This document shows, in pieces, positions 11,375 to 22,921 of a stretch of DNA of 64,000 bases. The DNA is taken from the NCBI RefSeq assembly GCF_016808095.1, contig NC_068970.1, forward strand, positions 64,331,130 to 64,395,129, read 5' to 3'. A program made the translations under genes and the position numbers. The notes under the pieces are model-generated. The model had not been told where the DNA came from. It saw nothing but the letters and a program-made list of their open reading frames with translations, and did not search any database. Numbering within the stretch: the first letter of the stretch is position 1; the number at the start of each line of letters is the position of its first letter. This stretch comes from Vigna angularis (lineage: Eukaryota; Streptophyta; Magnoliopsida; Fabales; Fabaceae).

Positions 11375-12217
11375 ATTATATTTTTCAAATGACTAAAGAA
11401 TATTATTAAATGTGGAAAGAGAGTGTGTTGTCATTAAAAAAATTAAAAATGATTACTTTTAATTAATGCATTTTTTAATTAGAATATATAATGTGGAATT
11501 TATAGATGAATACGAAAATACACTAATTTTTTATTTTAAGTTTGGTATTTGATTTTTCTCTCTCGGCTTCCTTGCTTTTTCCTCGTCCTTACTGGGAAAG
11601 AGGATTGAGAAATGATTCAATTTCCAACAATTTTTTGTCGATAAATGCAACAAAATTCCTAACGGTATCTTTTAAATTGACGCGTTCCTTTGCTTCTCAG
11701 ATAAATGATTCAATTTCCAACAAATTTTTTGTCCATTTTACAACTTACTTTCATGACATTTAAATAAAATATTTCGCATGTAACATTATGGGTATATTTA
11801 AAATTGGAAAAGATTTAAAATATCATAAGATATTGATTTGAACTTACAAAAAATATTCATATACTTATTTTAAATAAAGAGTTATAAAGATATGACGTTT
11901 AAAGAAAGAATAAACGAAATCTAAGTACACCAATAAAAATTTAAAATAGTGAATATAAAATATAAATGTCTTTGTTTTTTAGAATTGAAAACTTACAAAT
12001 AAAATAAAATAGACACGTACTACTCAAAATAAAATAGTTATTTACAACGTTACAATATATTTTTAATTTGTAAAATATTTTTCAAAACGTTATATAACTT
12101 ACTTAGAATTTTAATAATTTACATAAATTTATAATATATACATATATAAAAAATTATTTAACTAAATTAAAAAAGGAGTAGAGATAAATGATGCAAGCTT
12201 TCCCTTCCCTAAGAGCT

Positions 12218-12222
<5 letters not shown>

Positions 12223-12276
<54 letters not shown>
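12223..12276. repeat. (AT)n microsatellite, left of a small CACTA-ended segment
   Basis: About 27 AT units. The tract abuts the segment that begins with CACTA at 12279. Confidence 0.95.
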
Positions 12277-12278
<2 letters not shown>

Positions 12279-12401
12279 CACTAAAAAATTTAATTTAGCA
12301 ACTGAAATTAGCAATAAAAAAAATAATCACTAATTATGACTGAAATAACCACGGAATAGTGGTAGTTACAAATTATAATAACGAAAATAAGAATCAAATT
12401 A

Positions 12402-12404
<3 letters not shown>
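12279..12404. mobile_element. Short CACTA-ended MITE-like segment between two (AT)n tracts
   Basis: The 126-bp segment starts CACTAA and ends TTAGTG, which are reverse complements of each other. Inside are repeated short motifs such as TTAGCAACTGAAATTAGCAA, resembling subterminal repeats of CACTA elements. Both sides are (AT)n tracts (12223-12276 and 12407-12445). No matching 3-bp target duplication is apparent. It could be a tiny deletion derivative of a CACTA transposon or chance termini in AT-rich DNA. Confidence 0.4.

Positions 12405-12406
<2 letters not shown>

Positions 12407-12445
<39 letters not shown>
12407..12445. repeat. (AT)n microsatellite, right of the CACTA-ended segment
   Basis: About 19 TA units follow the TAGTG end at 12404. 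Confidence 0.95.
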
Positions 12446-12449
<4 letters not shown>

Positions 12450-15400
12450 ATAACATTCATATTTATTTTTTTATTAATGAAATAAGATTTTTTTAATTAA
12501 ATATGTTGATTAAGATATATAAAAGTCTATGTGAATCTAAAATATAATTGGTAACCAAATGTTAGATTTTGAGATTTAAATATGTAAAATTTGAACAAGA
12601 AAAAAAAATGAATATTTTAAAAGGTTTACATTGTATGCTTTTTAAAATTTAATAAAATACTGTGAATTTACAAATTGGAAAAGACAATCAATTACCTTTT
12701 AGGTGTAAGGATAATAAAGCAACTAGAAAATTGGTTATTATTAAAAAAAATATATTGAAGTATTTTTCACTCCCTTGATTGTGAAATTTAAGGGAATTGA
12801 TTTTTTCAACCTTAAAAAGCTCATATTGCTTAATCAAAGTGTTTGAGGTTTGAATTTTTGACTCTTGGAGATGTATATAAAATTTATGTTTGAAGGGATA
12901 TTAGTATATTTGATGTTTGTAGACTATTCGGAACCCTCGAAGGAGATTAATTTCCATTTTCAAACATGCTAAACTTAGGAAATATGAAAAATAAAAATTG
13001 GTATTAAAATATTATAAAATTAATTTAAATATATAAAGTAAATATGGTCTATTGAAATTAACAAACTACTAAGAGATCAAATGAATAGACGAAGATAAAG
13101 AAAAAAAAATAGGAAAATATGATCAAGAATGGAGATAATATTAAGGGTGTTTATAAGTTTGGTTCAATGAAGAAATTCATTTATCTTTCTATACACAATA
13201 TAAAAATAAATAAATAAATAAACTAAAGCTATCAAAATTAGTTTAAAAATTGACCGCGGTCATTGGTTACACGATAAAATGTCTTTAATTGGCATATATT
13301 TTCAAGGCAATCAAATATTTATAGGATATTAACATTTATGGTATTACACTCTTTAAGAGTCATGAAATTTAAAATAAAATAAGATAAAAGAATATGAAAG
13401 AACCAAGGGAATCTTGGTTGCATATATTAATTTTCCCTTAAACTAATTAACTTATCGGTACGAATTAGTTTTTGTAATACGAAAATGACTTATAATAGGT
13501 TTTTAAAATGTTTTAGTTTATTTTATTAAGATTTTACGATTAGCTATGAAAATAATTTAACATCTAACGGTGAATATTTAATCATGTTTAAGTAAAATAG
13601 AAAAATGCAGCTAGTTGTCTTCACAAGTTCCAAAAGGTAATTACCTACAAATATAAAAGAAAATTTAACTTTTAACACAGCGAGAAACACACATGAAGAA
13701 ACTTAGCAATTTATATTTTTTAACAAAGTCATGAGCTGCGTCTTTACATAGTCAAACCTTTAATATGTGTCTTTATGGGTTTTTGATCGGTTCAATTCTC
13801 ACAACATTATTTGTCACATCAAACCTAATAATTTTACAAAAATATTTTTATATTAAAATTTGTTAAAAATAATCCATAGTTCTAATATCATGTTAAAAAA
13901 TTAATTTTAAATTTTAATCAACACAATTAATTTATAAAATAAAGTTTATATGTATTTATATGTTATAAATTGATTGTATAAAATTTTGAACAAAATTATT
14001 TATTTTAATTTTATTTTTCTAACGAAAAATGTTGAAAGAGAAATTTAAATTATTATAACAAAATCTTGTAAATATGATATGGAAGGAACATGTGATAATG
14101 GAAAAAGTTGGACAGTTGGTTTTTACCAATACTTCAAAACCAACTTTGGTAGATGCCATTAAGACTTTATGTGCACATGTTACAGTATCAAAACCTGAAG
14201 ATTACGAGTTATATATAATCAACAACTTTTCCATTAATCAATATGTAATTGCACTAATTAACATGTATTATGAACAAAAACAATATATCATGTGAGAAAA
14301 TAAAAAAAAAAACATCATATACGTTCTTAAAATAAACAATCAAATAATTAAGAATAATAAACAAACCTGTGTTTTGCAAGTATTTTCAACACTTGTTCTG
14401 AAAAATATATAAATTGATTAGTTATAAGTGTGTCTTGTAAGATAAAGTATTCACATCTAATAAAAATATTACTAGACCCAAATTCATTCATCTAAGCCCA
14501 GATGGCTGAACTGATTGTAATAAACAAATAAATTTTCTCTTTTAAGGTTTATTCGATTGGGGTTTTAAAATATTATTTTGTATAAAAATTTTGTGATATT
14601 TAAAAAAATGTAAACACTATGTATTATAATAATTTTTAGACTGAAACAAAAGGTGGCAGTATTCAACTAAAATTTAAAAAACTCAAAAAAATAAATAAAT
14701 TTATGAGGCATCAATACTGATATCATAAGATAATGATATAACTAAATTCAAAGTCATTGTTTAATAACAGTGTTCTAAATCTTACAAATTTAGATTGTGA
14801 ATAACTAAATATTATTGTTAATGTTGGATTACATCAATTTAGTAGATGTCAATACAATACGTTCGATCTTAAATATTATCTTTAATTCAAATAATTAAAT
14901 TTAAATATGAAAAAATTCTTTATTTACAATTTTCATCTCACTTTTTATAAAAAATTTCTCCCTTTTATCTTCTTTGTTCACATTTCTTTATTTCTTTATT
15001 CATCTTTTTTATCTAAACTTTCCTCTTCAATTCTCTTTATTTATCGGTTCAGACTTATTTCATTCATTCATATTCGTCTCTTTCTTAACATTCATTTCCC
15101 TTTACTTACTACATTTTATTTTATTTTGTTGAAAAAAAATATATAGAAACACTTTTTTTTAAATTACTTTGATTAACATTTGTCCAATTCAAAAAAATTA
15201 AATTAATATTAAAATCTTATATGCTACATTAAATAGAAATTTTAAATAAAAACGCACTAGTATTGGATTGACCATAACTAAAATGGTTTAATTGAAAATA
15301 AATTTAAAAAATCAGTAATAAATTAGGGTAACTAAAGTGATTTTTATTAGTGTTAATTTTTCATATTTAGTATTCTTTATTTATGCAACGCAATATTAAT

Positions 15401-17081
15401 AGAATAAATTTTTGCTAGCACTATAATTTTTCTTTATTTGCGTTGTTTTTGAACTGACTCTAAATTATATTTTTCTTACAGTGAGTACAAAGCAAATAAC
15501 TATGTAGAACTTTTGTTTTTAAATTATGATATAGATAATAAATATATCATAGATAATTTAATAGAAATACCACCTTATATTTATTATCTTAAATTGTACA
15601 AAATAACATACAAAAACTAAATTAATCGCCTGCAAAAAATACGCAGACATTATAAACCAAATAAAGGAAGAGAAAATAGACTAATGAATTGAGCTTGAGG
15701 GGAGTTTTTCTTTTTCTCCGTATCTTTTCACACTGATTAAATATTATTAGAATTTTGTACGGAATGAGAAAATATAAGGAAAATAGAAAAAGATAATATT
15801 GACGTCAGAAAAAAAAACGTGAGAAATGTGTTGAAATAAAAATACTAATGGTAGGTCCAAACGAACAATAATTAAATCCACAGTTTTGGTGCAACAAAAG
15901 AAGTCCTATTAGAAACAAAACTGAAATATTTTGACCTGAAATTTCCGTCGTCTGATTTTCCGATCAGAGTCTCTGGCATGTGTGCAAGAAGTTTCAGCCC
16001 TTGGTTTGATCGGAAGAAAAAACCGTTGGACCAAACCAAGAATTACGTACGGTCCACACGCAGTGGCACAGGGGATCTTCTTTTCCCACCGTTCCCACTT
16101 TCTGACCAAATTCTCCATCTTTCATACGTACTGATTAATTTCAACTTTTAAATATTTCATTTATCGTCTCACTATCAATTATTCATATTCTCAAACTATT
16201 ATTTTATTTTTATAAAACTCATTTATTCACTTAAATAGTATTTTCAATTTGTAATATTAAATCAGAAAAGCATATAATTCGCATTATGATACTGAGATTG
16301 ACCATACGTCTGCGTACAGGTGACGAATTTCAAGTTACTGCGCTTTTTTCTTTTACATTTTAAATAGTGCATTGATATACTGGTAAACATTTGTTAATTA
16401 TTTAATACCTTCATATGATATTTTTAACTAAGTATGAATGTTATTTGTTTAAAATGGATAGAAGATGAATGGTTTTTCACTAATTTTTGGTAGTGATATG
16501 CAATTATTCAAGGCAAGTTCGATATATGTTTGTTGTAATAAAACGAATTGATGAAATAATACCTCGTAGAAGGTGATTGCTGATGAAGATACCAATATTT
16601 TTATTTTATTAAAGCTAAGTGTATTATTCTTTAATCAATTTTACTATTAAAATGAATGACTTTGTGTTTAATCACCAGTTATATTTGAGAAAAAAAAATT
16701 ATGTTATGCTACTGAAAAGATGTTATAAAGGAACAAATAAAAAAATATTTTTAAGTATCAATATTTACTCAATTACAAAATTAGGTTAATCATAATGTAG
16801 AATGACTTTTCATGTAGAGTAACATGGGACACTATTAAATTAAAATAACTAACTCAACATACATGTACTGCTCTAATGAGTTAAAAAAAGTGAATCTAAT
16901 TTCATCATGTGAGAAGTCTCAATCTTTTTGTGTATAATTTAGTCGTTTTAGTCTATTTTCGAATAGATTAGATTGATTAGGAATATCGTATAATAAACAA
17001 TGAATAGTTTTGTATAAAACTTTATTATGATTATTTGCAACCGTTATTTTTAAGTTGGCATTGTATATATGATTATTTTTG

Positions 17082-17082
<1 letters not shown>

Positions 17083-17129
<47 letters not shown>
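17083..17129. repeat. (AT)n microsatellite
   Basis: About 23 TA units in intergenic DNA. A short open frame across it encodes only alternating Ile/Tyr and is not a gene. Confidence 0.95.
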
Positions 17130-17132
<3 letters not shown>

Positions 17133-18061
17133 GTTTGGTTTTTTATATGCATATATTTTCTTTGGACATCTTTGGTTTCATAAATATATATTCAAGAGTT
17201 ACATTTTGTATATAAAAGTTATTATATGAATCAAATTGATATAAAGTAAAGATTAATTGAAAAGAAACCCGTACATGTTATTTTTACATAATTTTCATTA
17301 TATACATTTTATGATAAGTTTATGTTATATAATGATATGTTCAATAAATATAATGATAATTTTGACTTCATAAAGTTATTATATATATATATATAATTAA
17401 TTAATTAATTAAATGTGTTAGAGTTATTATTTTATTAGTTAAAATATTAAATGTGTTAGATTAATCTATAACTAATGATATATATGTCATGAAAAGTTAA
17501 TTCTGTAAATATTATAAACAATATTTCAGTTTTATTAAAGATGAAATTAAAAATATTAAATTTAGATAAATAACTTACTGAAGTTATTTAAAAGGGTTAT
17601 GTTCTTTATATATAAATACATATTCGTATACCTATTTTCTTTCTATTCATCCAAACAAAAATCAAAAGAAAATCTAATATATTTTCAAATACTTTTTATT
17701 ACTAGTATTATGAAAGTATATAAATATATATATTAAAGTAAGATGCTTTATCATGTTGATAAAGTTGAACTAGTATATAATTAAGTAAATCAATTGAGAC
17801 AAAATAAGAGGTGGTTGGAAGGAGGGTTTCTACTTCATCGATAGGATTCACACCTTATGGAGTATACATTCAATAAAAAAACATATAACAAAAAAACAAG
17901 GGGAAGGTCTAATACGAAACTATTTAACTCTTGGAAGTGAGTGCTAAGTTGTGTAAATGTGTAACGTTAAAGTTGCATTAAAATTGCAGCTCCATTTTTC
18001 TCTACAGTTTTCTATAACTCAATTTATGAAATTCTGGCCTACCCTACAGTAACTAAACTCT

Positions 18062-19170
18062 TTAAAAACCTAAAGAATCATCCAAAACCATATCCTTTTT
18101 TCCTTGTTCTGAAGACAACATTATTCTTTGAACCAATATATCTAATGCCTCCTTCATCCACCAATGCTGACAAACTTCTCTAGCTTCACCAACAGTCATC
18201 TACAAAAGATAACCACAAAAAAAAAATTAGAAAAATATGCAAACTACGTATATAATTTAAAAAATAAAACAAAATCAAATAGCATGTGCAACATAGGTAT
18301 AGACATAAACATACCCAAATTCTTCTCCGTAAATCTTTCTCCGGCCACGTGTCAAGCTGTTCCTTGACAAACATGGGGAACATGTGTCCTTCATAGTATA
18401 TGCCATGTCTTTTGCTGATGAAATACCACTGCCCCAATTCATGCTGCACGTGAATAACAAAATTATATTAAAGTTTCAATACCAACCAAATCATAAAAGA
18501 TTCAAAATGCCTAACATTTTAGACAATACTATTACATACCTCAATAATTCCCAATACTCCTGCTTCTTCAAGAGATTCCCTACAAGCTGCTTCTTCTACA
18601 GATTCATCAAGTTCCCATCCTCCCTGTGATTAATTATCAGATAAATGCGATATTAATTAATTAATCAATTAATTAATGAATGTTTCACTAAATTAATTAA
18701 ACGACCAATAATGAATAATACCTTAGGGAACATGAATCCTTGGCCTTTCTGAGAACTAACGACCAGTACTTCCAATTCGTCACTCATGTTACCATCTACG
18801 TCTTCTTTATATCTATATGGTATGCACCTGAACATTATAAAAACCCAGTCAAGTACACCGAAACAAACAAACAAAACGATGGAGTAATTAATGAACTTGG
18901 ATCTATTCCGACCCTTTTCAATGCCAAAACAAAAACGGGAAGATCCAAAAAGAAAGTGCGCCACCATGGACCTACCGATCCAGCAACTTTTATAGAAAAC
19001 GAATTAACCCACGTGAACAATAAAAGCAAACATTTTTGGCAGACGCGACAGGACACAGTACTAGAAACAAAAACGAAGCCACCAAACCAAACTCACCCAA
19101 CAACTTGGCGGCCACCCATGTTGTTGTACCTCTGCAATTCCCTTCCCGAGCGAGATACCAGGCAGGCCAT
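18062..19170 (-). CDS. Nudix hydrolase (plant NUDT17/18-like), five exons
   Basis: Exons in transcript order are 19097-19170 (ATG at 19170), 18722-18827, 18540-18623, 18315-18443 and 18062-18199 (TAA). All introns are GT-AG and the product is 176 residues. Exon 3 carries the Nudix box, G61-x5-E67-x7-R75-E76-x-x-E79-E80-x-G82, which binds Mg2+ and catalyses hydrolysis of a nucleoside diphosphate linked to another moiety X. The preceding segments RELQRYNN and GRQVVGCIPYRYK, and the following KELQ-like HELGQWYF and WWMKEALD, match the plant group containing NUDT17, NUDT18, NUDT4 and NUDT21. The substrate cannot be told from sequence. There is no long presequence, although several relatives are mitochondrial; the N-terminus MACLVSRSGRELQ is too short for a confident call. 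Confidence 0.92.
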
Positions 19171-19344
19171 GTTCGAAATTGGTGGATTTGAAGAGTAAAG
19201 TTTGAGGTTGAAGGAAAAGAGAAAGAAAGAAGAAAGGAATGAAAATAATGGATATGTGATTATCGATCTGTATATATATATATATGATTGGTTGGAGACG
19301 TGAGAGAATAATAGGTGGAGATGAAGAGTGACAAGAAGGAGAAG

Positions 19345-19354
19345 CTATATATAG
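19345..19354 (-). promoter_or_regulatory. Candidate TATA box of the Nudix hydrolase gene
   Basis: The palindromic CTATATATAG lies 175 bp upstream of the start codon. A second TA-rich tract (about 19270-19285) lies closer to the gene and could also serve. No transcript evidence is available here. Confidence 0.45.
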
Positions 19355-20309
19355 AATAAAGGTTGAGAATTTTTGGTGTTTAATTGTAAGCAATCACATG
19401 AAACGCGTAATTGTCTCCTTCCTCGACCCTGATCATCTGTGCTATCTTCAACCAAAAGGAATATATTATTTTTATAATATAGTAATATAATATAAGAATA
19501 GAATAATATGGAAAAGTTGTTAATGGACCAAATACTATATATCGTGTGGAATAAATAAAAATGAAAAGAGGAAGATAAGGAAATGAAGTCAACATTATTA
19601 AGTTGCTGCTGCTTACTATATGTATATGGTGTGATGAGATTAGCTAGCAAAAAAGAATATTACTACTTATTGAAGTTTCTTTAATTGTTTTTTTTATAGT
19701 AACACAGTCTTCACATTAGAGTCGACACGGAGATTGGTGATTCTGAAGTTGACTTTAGAAACACACGTTTATGCTACATCTATGGCTTCTGACTCTCTGC
19801 TATCATAATTGAACAATCATAGTCAGCATTTCACTTTTTTATTTTTATTTTTATTTTATATATTTTACTTCCAAAATTAATGTGTATTTTGTTTAAGAGA
19901 ACGAAAGAGATATAAAAAAAAGTATTTTATATTATTAATTTAAAATAGAATTATAATTTTTTATATAGTAGTTATGAGATTAGCTATGAGGTTTGTCTAA
20001 ATATCTGCACATAGATAAGATAAAATATTGTTGACAATTTTGTGTGGGTTTTACCGTTTATTTGTAAATGGTATGACAACTTGTTTAGTGGATTTAAGAT
20101 TGATAAATAAGTTAAGATTGTCTCTTACGAATTTTATTTTAGATATTTTTTTTTTGTAAATAAGTTTTAAATATTATAACTTACTTTAAGCTTTAATAAG
20201 TTGGCAACTTAAATTTCGACTGAATGTATGCGTTGAAATCTTAATTTTTGTTTTGTTTTATGTTTTGGTTGATTTTAATTCTTTTGAAGAAATTTTAAAA
20301 TAAATTAAA

Positions 20310-20490
20310 GGGTTAAATATGGTTTTAGTCCCTAAACTATCAACCAAATTTGTTTTTATTTTCTCTTTCAAAGTAAGGTATAAAAAATTAAAGTTTTTTT
20401 AAATAGAAGGACTAAAATGTACCTTATTTTGAAAGAGGAACTAAAAACAAATTCGCTTGATAGTTTAGGAACTAAAAACATATTTAACTC
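20310..20490. mobile_element. Palindromic Mutator-like MITE, copy 1
   Basis: The 181-bp segment begins GGGTTAAATATGGTTTTAG and ends in a near reverse complement. It is flanked on both sides by the same 9-bp sequence TAAATTAAA (20301-20309 and 20491-20499). A 9-bp duplication points to the Mutator (MULE) superfamily. The arms form one long imperfect hairpin with recognisable motifs AGTCCCTAAACTAT and CTTTCAAAGTAAGGTA shared with the copy at 28527. It has no coding capacity and is more diverged between arms than copy 2. Confidence 0.9.
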
Positions 20491-21452
20491 TAAATTAAAT
20501 AGTGTTTTGTAAACAGAAACAAATATCTAACTCGATTTTAACGAAACAAACAACTAAATATGACTAAAACTTGTTTAAAAAAAGTAATATATTGTTTGTT
20601 GAGCAATTGAATTTAATTAGAAGGATGATTTTGAGATGTTGAATAAGTTTACAAAGCGTATCTTTCTAAAAACAATTTGATGAACATTGTCAATAATTTG
20701 CGAAGTTGATATATTAACACGCAAAATGAACAAATCTTGAAAATCAATTGAGGATCGAATATCAAATGAAAATTAATAGTTTTAATCTAATAAGTGTAAA
20801 GGAACTACAAATGAAAATAAATTCTACAAGAAAAACGATCAATATAAAATAAGTACTTTAAGACTTTAAGAAAAATAAGTATCGTAAAGCAACTAAAAGA
20901 AAAATGGTAACACGTGTTAATAACTTTAATTTAAAAGAAAAGATGAGAAAATAAATAGAGAGAAATTGACAAAAAAAACTTGAAAGGTAAAGCGGAATAA
21001 GTTGAAATGATAGTAAAAAAATGTATGAAAAAAAGGAAATACATATGTCCCATGTTTTCTTTTCATTTTCTATTTTATTTTTTTAATTTAATTTTTATAT
21101 AATAACAGTATGTCTATTTAGAAAAAAGAGAGAGAGTAAATACATAGATTTAGAGATTATAATTTAAATAATGAAATGAGAAATGAAAAGTAAATTTAGG
21201 TAATTGGAAGATGTGATGAAAAAACAACAGAAGTGAGAGAGAAAATGCAAATACTATGAATGTTATATTATATATGTTTAGTACAGCTGACTTATTGAAA
21301 TGGTAGTTATCAGTGTATCAATTAGGTGGCGAAAGCTGTCCCGAGACGTTAAGTGTCTTAACAACCAAAAGCTAAAATATATTACTTTAAAAAATGATTG
21401 TGAAAATTGACAAACACGTGTAAACAGGCTTTATAAAACTTTGAACTCTACG

Positions 21453-21458
<6 letters not shown>

Positions 21459-21497
<39 letters not shown>
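21459..21497. repeat. (AT)n microsatellite
   Basis: About 20 TA units, about 100 bp before the degenerate tandem array. Confidence 0.93.
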
Positions 21498-21501
<4 letters not shown>

Positions 21502-21662
21502 GGTAGTTGTTAATGTATTTAAATATCGTATATTTGAATATAAATATTTTATTATTATTATTTGTGTTTTTATAAATATAATTGTTTATTATTCACAAGA
21601 TCAATTTTCAACTCTTTAAACAAACCAATAAGTCCAGTTGACCACCAAACATGTCGGATCAT

Positions 21663-22921
21663 CTGGTGCAGTAAGGGGAAATAATATCGGTTAATTTTGC
21701 TTATAGGCACCGGTTCTGCAACCAAGGCATATACGGACGAGGTAAAAGGGGTGACTTTATGCCTCGGTTTTGAACCGAGTTAAAACGAGATCGGATTATG
21801 CCTCAGTTCTTAGATAACCGAGACAATAGCATGTTTTTTTTTGGTATGCACAGTTCACTTCTCCCTCTTCGTTGCACAGTCCACAGTCCAAGCAAAAGGG
21901 TTATTGAATTTCCCTTCCCTTTCACAGAACCAAATCTCAAAAGATACATAACCAAATCTCAGAAGTAAGCACTCCAACAGCAACTACACTAGCCTTAACA
22001 AAATCGCTCCCAAAATAACACAGAAAAAAAAGTATGGGTTTTGACGCAATGAGCATTGCGGAGGTTGTCATCACCAACTCTGAGAACGATTTGGGGAAGA
22101 AGAGAGGCTCCTGCAAGGCCAAACCAGAACAGAGAGAAGAAAAGATGAAGGTTGATGCCTCCCCTTCTCGCAGAAACGCCACCGCTGCAGGACGCCCTTG
22201 GCGCGACCTCGCCACGACCTCGCCGCCACCTCGCTGCGGTCTCGCCGCGGCCTCGCTGCGGTCTCGCCGCGGTCTCGCTGTGACCTAGCCGCCACCTCGC
22301 CTCCACAGAAACCACCACGATTCGTTCAACTCTTAGATCGACGAACCTCCCATCATCTCCAAGGCACCATCTTCTATGCTCGCCAAACGCCTTAGATCGG
22401 CGAGCCTCCCATCATCGCCGCCACGATACTCATCTCCACCATCGCGCCTCCCCTCCGCTTTTGACGCCGACCACCATCGTGCCTCTCCTCCACTTTCGAC
22501 GCCGGCCACCATCGCGCCTCCCCTCCAGAGCGCAAGCTGCTGCAATGGAGGAAAGAACCTCCTCGTGCCGTGGCTGCCAAGTGGGAGAAGAGAGATTCCC
22601 CTTTTTGTTTCTACTTCTGCTGCGAGAGGAAAGAAAAGCGTTTCATGTAAAATGAAAAAGGAGATATGAGAGTAGGTCATGTGCGAGAGGTAATAGGCCT
22701 CGGTTCCCCCTTTAACCGAGTCAATACGCCAAAACACAGACCTCGGTTCCACCTTTAACCGAGTTAATAGGCCGTAATATGTGCTATATGTTTCGGTTCT
22801 CACTGAACCGAGGCATATAAATTCATCAAAACTACAAAATTGTCATCGCTTTCTAATAGGCTTCGGTTTTTCTTAGACCGAAGTCTATTAGGCGAGTTAA
22901 AAAGCATATTTTTTACTAGTG
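21663..22921. mobile_element. Non-autonomous CACTA-like transposon with subterminal hairpins
   Basis: The right end reads TTTTTTACTAGTG, the reverse complement of a CACTAGTAAAAAA terminus of CACTA (En/Spm) elements. The left terminal ~50 bp aligns loosely with the inverted right end (shared AGTAA, TTAA, ATAG and CGG), but the left CACTA itself is decayed. Trinucleotide CAT occurs at 21660-21662 and 22922-22924, and joining across the element restores a unit of the host tandem array, so the boundaries are independently supported. Near the ends are at least six short hairpins of the form CCTCGGTT-N-AACCGAG (about 21761, 21797, 22697, 22741, 22789 and 22859). The interior is GC-rich with small open frames but encodes no transposase. 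Confidence 0.8.
22195..22530. repeat. GC-rich minisatellite cargo inside the CACTA-like element
   Basis: Two short tandem families are visible. At about 22198-22290 a GC-rich unit alternates CTCGCCGC and CTCGCTGCGG blocks. At about 22437-22530 a ~33-bp unit with ACCATCGCGCCTCCCCTCC and TTTTGACGCCG repeats about three times. The short frames they create on both strands (Arg/Ala/Pro-rich) are consequences of the repeats and are not credible genes. The composition contrasts sharply with the AT-rich surroundings. Confidence 0.65.

Larger units (their letters stand above)
10667..18061. other. Gene-poor AT-rich intergenic region
   Basis: About 7.4 kb with no supportable gene. The right-hand ~200 bp of 10667-11000 should be the promoter and 5' UTR of the Ca2+-ATPase, which is transcribed leftward. 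The rest is AT-rich with several (AT)n tracts, one small CACTA-ended element and a diverged ~33-bp direct repeat (about 11610-11643 and 11702-11735). A short more GC-rich patch lies at about 15880-16130. Open frames of 60-80 codons (for example 14074-14295 and 14907-15146) are low-complexity and not credible. Confidence 0.75.
19171..21599. other. Promoter-proximal and intergenic DNA left of the repeat array
   Basis: The first few hundred bases should be the 5' UTR and promoter of the Nudix gene. The remainder is AT-rich without a credible gene. It contains one palindromic MITE (20310-20490) and an (AT)n tract (21459-21497). Confidence 0.7.

Noticed and set aside
14074..14295. 73-codon + strand frame
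   Set aside because: AT-rich, no homologue recognised and no promoter context. The length is what chance allows in this region.
17035..17229. 64-codon + strand frame with an Ile-Tyr run
   Set aside because: It is a translation of the (TA)n microsatellite.
22034..22803. Open frames on both strands in the GC-rich interior of the CACTA-like element
   Set aside because: They are Arg/Ala/Pro-rich translations of minisatellite units with no domain and no consistent frame.
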